Assembly (NCBI GenBank): GCA_963807235.1
Contig: CAWEBF010000022.1
Span: 1-64,000, forward strand
Length of the DNA: 64,000 nt
Direction: 5' to 3'
Origin: CAWEBF01 sp963807235
Lineage (GTDB): Bacteria > Acidobacteriota > Vicinamibacteria > Vicinamibacterales > UBA2999
The position numbers were made by a program, and so were the translations under genes. Position 1 is the first letter of the stretch. Each line of letters opens with the position of its first letter. Shown one piece after another: positions 36,594-47,913 of the stretch. The notes under the pieces are model-generated. The model was given only the letters and a program-made list of their open reading frames with translations. It was not told where the DNA came from and ran no database searches.

Positions 36594-37965
36594 ATGAAGA
36601 TTGGCATGGTGTCGCTGGGCTGCCCCAAGAACCTCGTTGACTCCGAGGTCATGCTCGGCCTGGCGCAAAAAGCCGGGCACCAGCTGACCCGCGACCCCGA
36701 GTCGGCCGAGGTGCTGGTGGTCAACACCTGCGCCTTCATCGACAAGGCCAAGCAGGAGTCGATCGACACCATCCTCGAGATGGCCGAGCACAAGAAAACG
36801 GGCGCCTGCCGCAAGCTGATCGTCACCGGCTGCATGGCCGAGCGCTACCGCGCCGAGCTGTTGGAACAGATTCCGGAGATCGACGCCGTCCTGGGCACCG
36901 GCGAGGTGCCCGAGATCATCGGCGCGATTGCCCAACCCGTCCGGCTTCTCCGAGCAAACGGGGAACCCGTCGGCCCTGCCCGGAGCCCGGAGCCCGGAGC
37001 CCGGAGCCCTTCCCTCGTATCTTTACGATGCGGAAACGCCGCGCATCCTCGCCACTCCCCGCCACTACGCCTACATCAAGGTGGCCGAAGGCTGTGACTA
37101 CAAGTGCGGCTTCTGCATCATCCCGACGCTGCGCGGGCACTACCGCAGCCGGTCGCACGATTCCGTGGTCCAGGAAGCGCATGCGCTGGCCGCGCGCGGC
37201 GTCAAGGAGCTGCTGCTCATCTCGCAGGACACGACGTTCTACGGCAACGACCGCGGCGAGCGCGGCGCCCTGGCGCGCCTGCTGCAGTCGCTGCAGGACG
37301 TGGACGGCATCGAGTGGATCCGGATGCTGTACCTCTACCCGACCACGATCGCCGACGACGTGCTGGACGCCATGGCCGGGCTGGACAAGGTGTGCCGCTA
37401 CGTGGACCTGCCGCTCCAACACGCGTCCGACCCGGTGTTGAAGCGCATGAAACGGCCGGGCACGCGCGCCGGCTACGAGCGTCTGCTCGACCGGATCCGC
37501 ACGCGCGTTCCCGGTGTCACGCTCAGGACCACGTTCATCGTCGGGTATCCCGGGGAGACGGCCCAGGACTTCGAGGAGTTGACGGACTTTGTCGGCGCGG
37601 TGGAGTTCGACCACGTCGGGGTGTTCACCTACTCGCATGAGGAGGGCACGAGCGCGCACCAGCTGGCCGACGACGTCCCGGCGGCGGTCAAGGAGCGCCG
37701 CAAGGCCGCGCTCATGCGCCGGCAGCGACAAATCGTCACACGCGCCCACCGCCGGCGCGTCGGCGACCGCGTCCGGCTGCTCGTGGACGGCCCGTCCAGC
37801 GAACACGATCTGGTGCTGCGGGCCCGGTCCGCCGGCCAGGCGCCCGATATCGACCCGGTGGTGTACCTGACCGACTGCGACCCGTCGTCATACGCGCCGG
37901 GCGGGTTCGTGGAGGCCGAACTGGTCTCGAGCCGGGAGTACGACCTCGTGGCCAGGCCAGTTTGA
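36594..37965 (+). CDS. rimO: ribosomal protein S12 methylthiotransferase RimO, frame broken at an internal heptamer repeat
   Basis: RimO adds a methylthio group to Asp of ribosomal protein S12. The N-terminal UPF0004 domain has three cluster Cys (GCPKNLVDSE, VNTCAFIDKA, VTGCMAERY). After the break the radical SAM domain starts PSYLYDAETPRI and has CDYKCGFC (Cx3Cx2C, about 37093-37116), QDTTFYGNDRGERGALARLL and YPTTIADDVLDAM, and ends with a TRAM domain (SSEHDLVLRARSAG; PGGFVEAELVSSREYDLVAR). The two parts are one base out of phase. The switch lies in (CCCGGAG)4 at 36979-37006; three units instead of four would restore the frame. Family members normally lack this insert. Confidence 0.92.
36979..37009 (+). 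repeat. heptanucleotide repeat inside rimO (CCCGGAG x4)
   Basis: Four perfect CCCGGAG units plus CCC, encoding PEPGARS-type residues between the two rimO domains. Each added or lost unit shifts the frame by one base. Confidence 0.9.
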
Positions 37966-37974
37966 GGCCCAGCC

Positions 37975-38002
37975 GGGAGCCGGGAGCCGGAAGCCGGAAG
38001 CC
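37975..38002. repeat. heptanucleotide repeat, GGRAGCC type (4 units)
   Basis: GGGAGCC, GGGAGCC, GGAAGCC, GGAAGCC in tandem, just after the rimO stop and before the rimP leader. Confidence 0.85.
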
Positions 38003-38058
38003 ATGTGCCGCCGCGTGATATGCTTTCCCGGTACTTCTAGGGCGCGGAAAGATTCCTA

Positions 38059-38080
38059 GTGGGCTTGTGCCCACTTTTTT
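38059..38080 (+). terminator. rimP leader hairpin with T-run (attenuator)
   Basis: GTGGGC (38059-38064) and GCCCAC (38069-38074) with loop TTGT are followed by TTTTTT. A CTAGG/CCTAG pair just upstream (38037-38041 and 38055-38059) could form an alternative fold that disrupts the stem. Similar hairpins stand before rimP-nusA operons in other bacteria, where they may let NusA or other factors control read-through. Confidence 0.65.
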
Positions 38081-38093
38081 AGTTTCTGGGCTC

Positions 38094-38582
38094 GTGCGGC
38101 CGACGCAGGGACTCCTGGACCAGATCCGGGCCATCGCGGAGAGAGTGTCCGCGGCCCGCGGGCTGGACGTGTGGGATGTGCAGAGCCGGCGCGAGGCGGC
38201 GGGACACGTGGTGCGGGTCTTCATCGACCGGCCAGGCCCCGCCGGCACGCCCGAGGAGAGCGTGAGCGTCGAGGATTGTGAGCGGGTCAACCGGGAGATG
38301 AGCACGCTCCTGGACGTGGAGGACCCGCTGCCCTTCGCGTACGTGTTGGAGGTGTCGTCGCCGGGGCTCGATCGTCCTTTGCGAGGGGCGTCGGACTACC
38401 AGCGATTCAGCGGCCGGTGGGCCAAGGTGGTCGTGAAGGAGGCGGTGGACAACCAGAAGGCGTTCGAGGGGCGGTTGCGCGGTGTCGAGGCGGACGACGT
38501 CCTGCTCGAAGCGGCCAATGGCCGCATCCACCGGCTTCCGCTGCGGCTCATCACACGTGGCCGGCTCGAGGTTGAATTCTAG
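38094..38582 (+). CDS. rimP: ribosome maturation factor RimP
   Basis: About 162 residues. The N-terminal alpha/beta domain reads LLDQIRAIAERVSAARGLDV, HVVRVFIDRPG, VSVEDCERVNREMSTLLDVE and YVLEVSSPGLDRPLRGASDY, the family hallmark. The C-terminal SH3-like domain contains GRWAKVVVKEAVDNQKAFEG. RimP helps assemble the 30S subunit. GTG 38094 is preferred because the alternative in-frame GTG 38067 lies in the terminator stem. The stop is 2 nt before the nusA ATG. Confidence 0.93.
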   Translation: MRPTQGLLDQIRAIAERVSAARGLDVWDVQSRREAAGHVVRVFIDRPGPAGTPEESVSVEDCERVNREMSTLLDVEDPLPFAYVLEVSSPGLDRPLRGASDYQRFSGRWAKVVVKEAVDNQKAFEGRLRGVEADDVLLEAANGRIHRLPLRLITRGRLEVEF

Positions 38583-38584
38583 AG

Positions 38585-39832
<1,248 letters not shown>

Positions 39833-39847
39833 CGCGAAGGACACAGG

Positions 39848-42655
39848 TTGGCAACGGTCCGTATCTACAAAGTCGCCGAACTGCTCGACACGACGAGCCA
39901 GGAAGTGCTGTCGCTGCTGAAGAAGGAGCACGGCATCGAACTGAAGAGCGCGTCGAGCACGCTCGAGGAAGTGGTGGCTCGCTCGTTCGTAGAGCGGACG
40001 GCGCGCCAGCGGCAGATCACCCTGCCCTCTGGCGACTTGTTCGCCGATCACCCGGCCCCGCCCAAGGGCGGCAAGAAAACGCTGCCGGCCAAGAAGGTCG
40101 AACCGCCCAAGCCGGTGACGCCCGTGCTTGGCCCGCCGCGCCTGGTCAAGTCGCCGAAGGTCGCGCCACCTCCCGGCGCGGAACCGTTGCCTGCGGTCGA
40201 ACAGCCCGTCGCGGAAGTGGCCCCCGACGTCGCCGCGGCGACGGCCGTCGCGCCTGCCGCCGCCGCTCGAGTAGAACCTCCCGTCGCCGAGGCCGAGCCC
40301 GTTGAAGTTGCCGATGTGGCAACCGAAGAGCCGATTGCCGAGGAACCGCCCGTCATGGACGCCGGGGATGCGGTCGCGGACGAGCCTGCCACGCTGGCGG
40401 CTGGACCGGCCGCGGCGCCGCAAGCGCCGTCCGGCCGCTTCGTACCGCCCACCCTGCGTCTTCGTATCGAAGAGCCCGGGCGCGCACCGCAGCCAGCGAG
40501 GCCGACCACCCCGGCAAAGCGTCCGCAAGTCACGCAGCCCCGGCTGGTGCAGGCGGCGCCCGCGACACCTCCGGCCTCGAGCGCCACCGGCCGGCCCGCA
40601 GGCTCCCTGTCTCGCCCTGGTATGCCCCCAGCCAGGCCCGGGTATCCGGCCTCGGCGCGGCCGGCACCGGGCAGCATGCTTGGCGGGCCGCGGCCACTGC
40701 CCTCGCAGCCGGTTCGACCCGGTCAGCCAGGGATGCCCCCGCGGCCCGGCATGCCGGGTCAGCGGCCGCCGTTCGGCCAGCGTCCGGGCGGGCCGTTCGG
40801 CCAGCAGCGTCCGGGAACGCGGCCGGTCACGACCCGTCGCGAGAGGCCCACGGGACCGCCCGTCATGGCGCCGGCCGCGCCGGTCGAGATCACGCGCACC
40901 ATCACGCTGGCCGAGGGCATGACGGTCAAGGACCTGGCCGACAAGCTCGACGTCCGCGTCAAGGACGTCCTGGCCAAGCTGTTGATGAAGCGCATGATGA
41001 TGACCATCAACAGCACGCTCGACGTCGAGGTCGCGAAGGACATCGCCCGCGAGTTCGGCGCCGAGATCGAGATGCGCAGCTTCGAAGAGGAGCTGGTGTC
41101 GGCCGAGGGCGACGACACGAAGCCGGAAGACCGGCACACGCGCGCCCCCGTGGTCACCGTGATGGGCCACGTGGACCACGGCAAGACGTCGCTGCTCGAC
41201 GCTATCCGCGAGACCAAGGTCGCGGAGCGGGAGGCCGGCGGCATCACTCAGCACATCGGCGCATACCACGTGGACGTGGGCGGCCGCAGCGTCGTGTTCC
41301 TCGACACGCCCGGTCACGAAGCGTTCACCCTGATGCGCGCCCGCGGCGCCAAGGTCACCGATATCGTGGTGCTGGTGGTGGCGGCCGACGACGGCGTGAT
41401 GCCGCAGACGAAGGAGGCGGCCGACCACGCGCGGGCGGCCAACGTGCCAATCGTCGTCGCCATCAACAAAATCGACAAGCCCGGCGCCAATCCCGACAAC
41501 GTGAAGCGGGAGCTGGCCGAGCTGGGCCTCGTGCCCGAGGACTGGGGCGGCAACACGGTTACGGTGCCGGTGTCGGCGAAGAAGCGGGAGAACCTCGACC
41601 AGCTGCTCGAGATGATCCTGCTCTCGGCCGACATCCTGGAGCTGAAGGCCAACGCCAAGCGCAGCGCGTCGGGCACGGTGCTCGAGGCCAAGCTCGATCG
41701 CGGCCGCGGCCCCGTGGCCACGGTGCTCGTGCAGGACGGCACGCTGAACGTCGGCGACAACTTCATCGCCGGCTCGGTGGTGGGCCGCGTCCGCGCGCTC
41801 ATCGACGACCGCGGGCGATCGGTGAAGTCGGGTGGGCCATCCACACCGGTGGAGGTGTTGGGGTTGACCAACCTGCCCCAGCCGGGCGACTCGTTCCAGG
41901 CGGTGGCCGACGCGGCCAAGGCCCGCCAGATCGCAGCCTTCCGCCAGACCCAGGCCAAGGAGCGGGCGCTCGGCTCGAAGAGCGGCCGGCTGACGCTGGA
42001 ATCGCTGAAGGAGCAGATTGCGGAAGGCGGCATCAAGGAACTGCCGATCATCGTCAAGGCCGACGTGCAGGGTTCGGCCGAAGTGCTCGCCGACACGCTG
42101 ACCAAGCTGTCGGACGACCGGGTGAAGATCAAGATCATCCGCTCCGGCGTCGGCGCGATCAACGAGTCGGACGTGCTGCTGGCCTCGGCCAGCAACGCCA
42201 TTGTGATCGGCTTCAACGTGCGGCCCGATCGCAACGCCGGCGAAGTGGCCGAGCGCGAGGAAGTGGACGTGCGGCTGCATTCGGTGATCTACAACGTCAC
42301 CGACGAGATCAAGAAGGGCATGGCCGGCATGCTCGAGCCGACGCTGAAGGAAGTGCGGATCGGCACCGCCGAGGTCCGCGAGGTCTTCAAGGTACCGAAG
42401 ATCGGCGCGATCGCCGGCTGCCTCGTCACCGAGGGTCGAATCACCCGCCAGGGCGAAACGCAGGCGCGCCTGCTGCGCGACAACGTGGTGGTACACGAGG
42501 GCAAGATCGGCTCGCTGCGCCGCTTCAAGGACGACGTCAGCGAGGTCAAGAACGGCATGGAGTGCGGCATCGGCCTCGATCGCTTCAACGACATCAAGGT
42601 CGGGGATGTCATCGAGGTGGTGACGATGGAGCGCGTCGCCGCGGCGGCCACATAG
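39848..42655 (+). CDS. infB: translation initiation factor IF-2
   Basis: 935 residues from TTG 39848. The N-terminus has VRIYKVAELLDTTSQEVLSL, then about 250 residues rich in Pro/Ala/Val/Glu and Gly/Arg, then a second IF2-N module (LAEGMTVKDLADKLDVRVKD). The GTPase domain starts near residue 435: VTVMGHVDHGKTSLLDAI (G1), GGITQHIGAY (G2), FLDTPGHEAF (G3) and NKIDKPGANP (G4). C-terminal domains end with VCxIGxDRF-like ECGIGLDRFNDIKVGDVIEV. IF-2 brings fMet-tRNA to the 30S subunit. The stop overlaps the first base of copy C of the dispersed element. Confidence 0.97.
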   Translation: MATVRIYKVAELLDTTSQEVLSLLKKEHGIELKSASSTLEEVVARSFVERTARQRQITLPSGDLFADHPAPPKGGKKTLPAKKVEPPKPVTPVLGPPRLVKSPKVAPPPGAEPLPAVEQPVAEVAPDVAAATAVAPAAAARVEPPVAEAEPVEVADVATEEPIAEEPPVMDAGDAVADEPATLAAGPAAAPQAPSGRFVPPTLRLRIEEPGRAPQPARPTTPAKRPQVTQPRLVQAAPATPPASSATGRPAGSLSRPGMPPARPGYPASARPAPGSMLGGPRPLPSQPVRPGQPGMPPRPGMPGQRPPFGQRPGGPFGQQRPGTRPVTTRRERPTGPPVMAPAAPVEITRTITLAEGMTVKDLADKLDVRVKDVLAKLLMKRMMMTINSTLDVEVAKDIAREFGAEIEMRSFEEELVSAEGDDTKPEDRHTRAPVVTVMGHVDHGKTSLLDAIRETKVAEREAGGITQHIGAYHVDVGGRSVVFLDTPGHEAFTLMRARGAKVTDIVVLVVAADDGVMPQTKEAADHARAANVPIVVAINKIDKPGANPDNVKRELAELGLVPEDWGGNTVTVPVSAKKRENLDQLLEMILLSADILELKANAKRSASGTVLEAKLDRGRGPVATVLVQDGTLNVGDNFIAGSVVGRVRALIDDRGRSVKSGGPSTPVEVLGLTNLPQPGDSFQAVADAAKARQIAAFRQTQAKERALGSKSGRLTLESLKEQIAEGGIKELPIIVKADVQGSAEVLADTLTKLSDDRVKIKIIRSGVGAINESDVLLASASNAIVIGFNVRPDRNAGEVAEREEVDVRLHSVIYNVTDEIKKGMAGMLEPTLKEVRIGTAEVREVFKVPKIGAIAGCLVTEGRITRQGETQARLLRDNVVVHEGKIGSLRRFKDDVSEVKNGMECGIGLDRFNDIKVGDVIEVVTMERVAAAAT

Positions 42656-42731
42656 GCCCCGCGAAAGCGGGGCCCAAAAGATACTGCGCTGGCGAAGCGG
42701 AGCGTCGATATCAACGCGGAGCTTCGCCAGC
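42655..42731 (+). repeat. dispersed two-hairpin element, copy C
   Basis: GGCCCCGC-GAAA-GCGGGGCC (42655-42674), the core CAAAAGATACTGC (42675-42687), then a perfect 11-bp inverted repeat, GCTGGCGAAGC (42688-42698) and GCTTCGCCAGC (42721-42731). It fills the whole gap between infB and the DUF503 gene and ends 1 nt before that start codon, so it would leave no free ribosome-binding site when folded. Confidence 0.85.
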
Positions 42732-42732
42732 C

Positions 42733-43032
42733 ATGACGCCCGACGCCAGTTACCGCATCGCCGTCCTCGAGGTCGAGCTGTTCATTCCGTACGCGCATTC
42801 GCTCAAAGACAAGCGCATGGTCGTGAAGCGCGTCGTGGACCGGCTGGGCAAGTTCAACGTGGCCGTGGCCGAGGTGGCTCACCACGACGTGTGGCAGCGC
42901 GCCGGGCTCGGCATCGTCGCGATATCGACGTCCGCGGCCCACGTGGAGCAGCAACTGGCGGCCGTCGCCACTGAAATCGACCGTGTCGAACCCGGGATTG
43001 TCTCCCGCACTTCCGTGGAGTTTCTGACATGA
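42733..43032 (+). CDS. DUF503 family protein
   Basis: 99 residues. IAVLEVELFIPYAHSLKDKR is the family opening, followed by MVVKRVVDRLGKFNVAVAEV, WQRAGLGIVAISTSAAHVEQ and a closing RVEPGIVSRTSVEFL. DUF503 proteins are small ferredoxin-like-fold proteins often coded between infB and rbfA; their function is unknown but the conserved position suggests ribosome or RNA work. No clear ribosome-binding site is seen because copy C abuts the start. Confidence 0.92.
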   Translation: MTPDASYRIAVLEVELFIPYAHSLKDKRMVVKRVVDRLGKFNVAVAEVAHHDVWQRAGLGIVAISTSAAHVEQQLAAVATEIDRVEPGIVSRTSVEFLT

Positions 43033-43065
43033 GCCCTGGAGCCTGGAGCCCGGAGCCCGGAGCCT
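43031..43065. repeat. heptanucleotide repeat, GGAGCCY type (5 units)
   Basis: GAGCCCT, GGAGCCT, GGAGCCC, GGAGCCC, GGAGCCT. The last GGAG (43059-43062) stands 7 nt before the rbfA ATG and appears to serve as its ribosome-binding site. Confidence 0.85.
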
Positions 43066-43069
43066 GACG

Positions 43070-43489
43070 ATGGCGCAGGGATACAGGCCAGACCGTGTCG
43101 GCGACCAGGTTCGCGAAGAGCTGAGCACGCTGCTCGCCCGGGGCGAGGTCCACGACCCGGACATCGGCTTCATCACCCTGACCCAGGTGAAGATGTCGCC
43201 CGACCTGCAACTGGCCCGCGTCCGGTACACGTCGCTCGGCGACGCCGCCGCGCGCAAGAAGACGGCCGCGGCGCTGGACCGTGCCACGCCGTTCCTGAGG
43301 CGCCAGATCGGCAATCGGCTGCGCCTGCGGCGGGTGCCGGTCCTCGAGTTCCGGTTCGACGAATCGGTCGCCAACCAGGACCGCATCGAGCAGATCCTCC
43401 GGGACCTGAAAAACGAAGACGCGCAGCGGAGCGCCAGCGGCCCGCCGGACGAGACGGCCACGCCGGCCGGAGACGACGATCGTGATTGA
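43070..43489 (+). CDS. rbfA: 30S ribosome-binding factor RbfA
   Basis: 139 residues. The KH-like fold is clear: RPDRVGDQVREELSTLLARG, PDIGFITLTQVKMSPDLQLA, ALDRATPFLRRQIGNRLRLR and VPVLEFRFDESVANQDRIEQ. The charged tail (residues 118-139) is typical. RbfA acts late in 30S maturation on the 16S 5' region. It overlaps the next gene by 8 nt. Confidence 0.96.
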   Translation: MAQGYRPDRVGDQVREELSTLLARGEVHDPDIGFITLTQVKMSPDLQLARVRYTSLGDAAARKKTAAALDRATPFLRRQIGNRLRLRRVPVLEFRFDESVANQDRIEQILRDLKNEDAQRSASGPPDETATPAGDDDRD

Positions 43490-44489
43490 GGCGACGCTCG
43501 ACCAGGTCGTCGCGGCCATCCGGGCGCGTCAGCGCTTCGTGATCACGTCCCACGCGCGGCCGGACGGGGACGCAATCGGCTCGCAGGTAGCCATGGGGCT
43601 GGCGCTCAAGGCGCTCGGCAAGGACGTGCGGCTCGTGGACGCGGACCCGCCCCCGCCGCCGATGCGCGCGCTGCCCGGCGTCGAGCTGATCGAGGTCACC
43701 ACGGCCATCGACGACCCGGGCGACGCCGTGATCACGATGGAGTGCGGCGATATCGGGCGGCCGGGCGTGGACGGGCTCGCGCGGGGGTTCGTGATCAACA
43801 TCGATCACCACCCGGGCAACGCGGGCTTCGGGGCGCTGAACTGGATCGACCTCTCGGCCGCGGCGTGCGGCGAAATGGTCTTCGACCTGATCGTCGCGCT
43901 GGGTGCGCCGCTGACGGCCGATATCGCGACGCACATCTATCTCACGATTCTGACGGACACCGGCCAGTTCCACTTCTCGCACGTGACGCCGCGCACGTTC
44001 GAGATCTGCCGCCGGTGCGTGGAAGCCGGGATGGATCCCACGGCGCTCTCGCGCGCGATCTACGACAACAACAGCCTGGGCCGCGTGCGGCTCTTCGGCG
44101 CCGTGCTGGACCGCATGACGCTGGATCCCACCGGGCGCATCGCCACGCTGGTCGTGGACCGGGCGCTGGCGACGCGGTGCGGGGGCACCTACGACGACAC
44201 CGAGGGGCTCATCAACTTTCCGTTGACCGTCCGGGACATCATGGCCGTGATCTTCTTCAAGGAGACCGCCGACGACGACTGGCGGATCAGTATGCGGTCC
44301 AAGGGGCCGGTCAACATCAACGTGGTGGCCAAGGAATTTGGCGGCGGCGGACACCTCAACGCGTCGGGCTGCGGGGCCCGGGGCCGCCTGGACGACTTGA
44401 AGCAGCTGTTCGAGGCCAAGGTCGCGATGGCCCTGGCTGCCGCCGAAGCCGGCGATCGCGACCCTTCCCCGACACCAGCCGCACGATGA
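43482..44489 (+). CDS. nrnA: DHH/DHHA1 bifunctional oligoribonuclease / pAp phosphatase (NrnA-like)
   Basis: 335 residues from GTG 43482. Motif I is TSHARPDGDAIGSQVA (residues 22-37) and the DHH motif is VINIDHHPGN (residues 105-114), with TDTGQFHFSHVTPRT as motif IV. The DHHA1 domain ends in NVVAKEFGGGGHLNASGCGA, the substrate-binding GGGH motif. The enzyme degrades nanoRNA and dephosphorylates pAp with manganese. It commonly sits between rbfA and truB. Its stop overlaps truB by ATGA. Confidence 0.94.
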   Translation: MIEATLDQVVAAIRARQRFVITSHARPDGDAIGSQVAMGLALKALGKDVRLVDADPPPPPMRALPGVELIEVTTAIDDPGDAVITMECGDIGRPGVDGLARGFVINIDHHPGNAGFGALNWIDLSAAACGEMVFDLIVALGAPLTADIATHIYLTILTDTGQFHFSHVTPRTFEICRRCVEAGMDPTALSRAIYDNNSLGRVRLFGAVLDRMTLDPTGRIATLVVDRALATRCGGTYDDTEGLINFPLTVRDIMAVIFFKETADDDWRISMRSKGPVNINVVAKEFGGGGHLNASGCGARGRLDDLKQLFEAKVAMALAAAEAGDRDPSPTPAAR

Positions 44490-45379
44490 ACGGCGTGGTG
44501 GTCGTGGACAAGCCGCGCGGGCCCACGTCCCACGACGTGGTGGCCGCCGCCCGGCGCGCCCTTCACGAGAAGAGCATCGGCCACACCGGCACGCTCGACC
44601 CGATAGCGACCGGTGTGCTGGTGCTCGCCTGCGGCAAGGCTACCCGCCTGGTCCGCTTCTTGAGCGCATCGGACAAAGAGTACGAGGCGACGCTGCGCTT
44701 CGGAGTGACCACAGACTCGTACGACAGCTCGGGACAGGTCGTCGCCGAGTCGGCGTCCCGTCCCACCCGCGAGGCCGTGGCCGCCGCTCTGGCGTCGCTG
44801 GCCGGCGAGCGTCTGCAGATGCCGCCCGTCTACTCCGCCAAGAAAATCGACGGCCACCGCGCCTACGACCTCGCCCGCCTGGCACGGCCGGTTGAGGTAG
44901 TGCCCGCACGCGTCACCTTGATGGAGAGCGAGATTCTGACCTGGAGCGGCGCCGACGAGGCCACGCTTCGCCTCACCTGTTCGACCGGCTTCTACGTGCG
45001 GACGCTGGCGCACGAGGTGGGACAGCTGGTCGGCACAGGGGCCTGTTTGAGCGCGCTGCGGCGCACGCGGTCGGGTGGCTTCACGATTGCGGCCGCGGCC
45101 GGGATGGACATCTTGATGGCCGGCAACGCCCCGGTGGTGCCGATGTCGGCGCTCCTGCCGGAGCTGACGGCCGTGCGGGTGGATGCCGACGGCGTCACGC
45201 TGGTGCAGCACGGGCGCGACTTGTCGCGGGAGCAATATCGGCCCGCTGCCGGTGCCGCGCCACCATCCTACGCGAGCAGCACGTGGACCCGTGTGCTCGG
45301 GCCGACCGGCGACCTCGTGGCCGTGGCCACGTCGACCGGCTTGCCCGGGGTTTTGCATCCAGCGGTGGTCCTGATTTAA
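44486..45379 (+). CDS. truB: tRNA pseudouridine-55 synthase TruB
   Basis: 297 residues. VVVDKPRGPTSHDVVAAARR is followed by HTGTLDPIATGVLVLACG, with catalytic D38. KEYEATLRFGVTTDSYDSSG and QMPPVYSAKKIDGHRAYDLA are further family blocks, and CSTGFYVRTLAHEVG ends the core. A PUA-like C-terminal part follows (LVQHGRDLSREQYRP, reduced). TruB makes pseudouridine 55 in the T-loop of tRNAs. It is the last gene before an AT-rich gap. Confidence 0.96.
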   Translation: MNGVVVVDKPRGPTSHDVVAAARRALHEKSIGHTGTLDPIATGVLVLACGKATRLVRFLSASDKEYEATLRFGVTTDSYDSSGQVVAESASRPTREAVAAALASLAGERLQMPPVYSAKKIDGHRAYDLARLARPVEVVPARVTLMESEILTWSGADEATLRLTCSTGFYVRTLAHEVGQLVGTGACLSALRRTRSGGFTIAAAAGMDILMAGNAPVVPMSALLPELTAVRVDADGVTLVQHGRDLSREQYRPAAGAAPPSYASSTWTRVLGPTGDLVAVATSTGLPGVLHPAVVLI

Positions 45380-45488
45380 GATTGGTGTTTACTAAGTTAT
45401 TAACAGAAGGCAATTTAGCAGCATTTCGAAGAGATAACGGCGGGCTGGTGCGGGTCTCCCGCGTTCTGGGCCGTTCGTGGAGGTGACC
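45380..45488 (+). promoter_or_regulatory. AT-rich leader region upstream of rpsO
   Basis: About 60 bp at 45380-45440 are far richer in A and T than the surroundings (TTTACTAAGTTATTAACAG), followed by a GC-rich CGGGCTGGTGCGGGTCTCCC. This is the likely promoter plus mRNA leader, where S15 autoregulates in other bacteria. No single -10/-35 pair is convincing. GGAGG at 45479-45483 is the rpsO ribosome-binding site. Confidence 0.4.
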
Positions 45489-45758
45489 GTGGCGTTTACC
45501 AAGGACCGCAAGACCGAGATCATCAGCGCGTACAAGACTCACGACGGCGACACCGGCTCCCCCGAAGTCCAGGTAGCGCTCCTCAGCGACCGCATCAACT
45601 ACCTGACGGAGCACTTCAAGACCCACGCGAAGGACCATCACTCCCGCCGCGGCCTCCTGAAGCTCGTCGGCCAGCGCCGGCGCCTCCTCGACTACGTGAA
45701 GAGCAAGGACACCTCGCGCTACGCCGATCTGATCAAGCGCCTGGGCATCCGCAAGTAG
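45489..45758 (+). CDS. rpsO: 30S ribosomal protein S15
   Basis: 89 residues, the usual length. FTKDRKTEIISAYKTHDGDT, GSPEVQVALLSDRINYLTEH, FKTHAKDHHSRRGLLKLVGQ and RRRLLDYVKSKDTSRYADLI are all standard S15 blocks; H and D residues that contact 16S rRNA are present. GTG 45489 is chosen because GGAGG ends 5 nt before it and family members start MAxTKE. It is followed by pnp, the classical rpsO-pnp pair. Confidence 0.97.
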   Translation: MAFTKDRKTEIISAYKTHDGDTGSPEVQVALLSDRINYLTEHFKTHAKDHHSRRGLLKLVGQRRRLLDYVKSKDTSRYADLIKRLGIRK

Positions 45759-45788
45759 TCCCTGTCTCGACGAGAAAGCTCCATCCAT

Positions 45789-47900
<2,112 letters not shown>

Positions 47901-47913
47901 CGCGCGCCACCTC

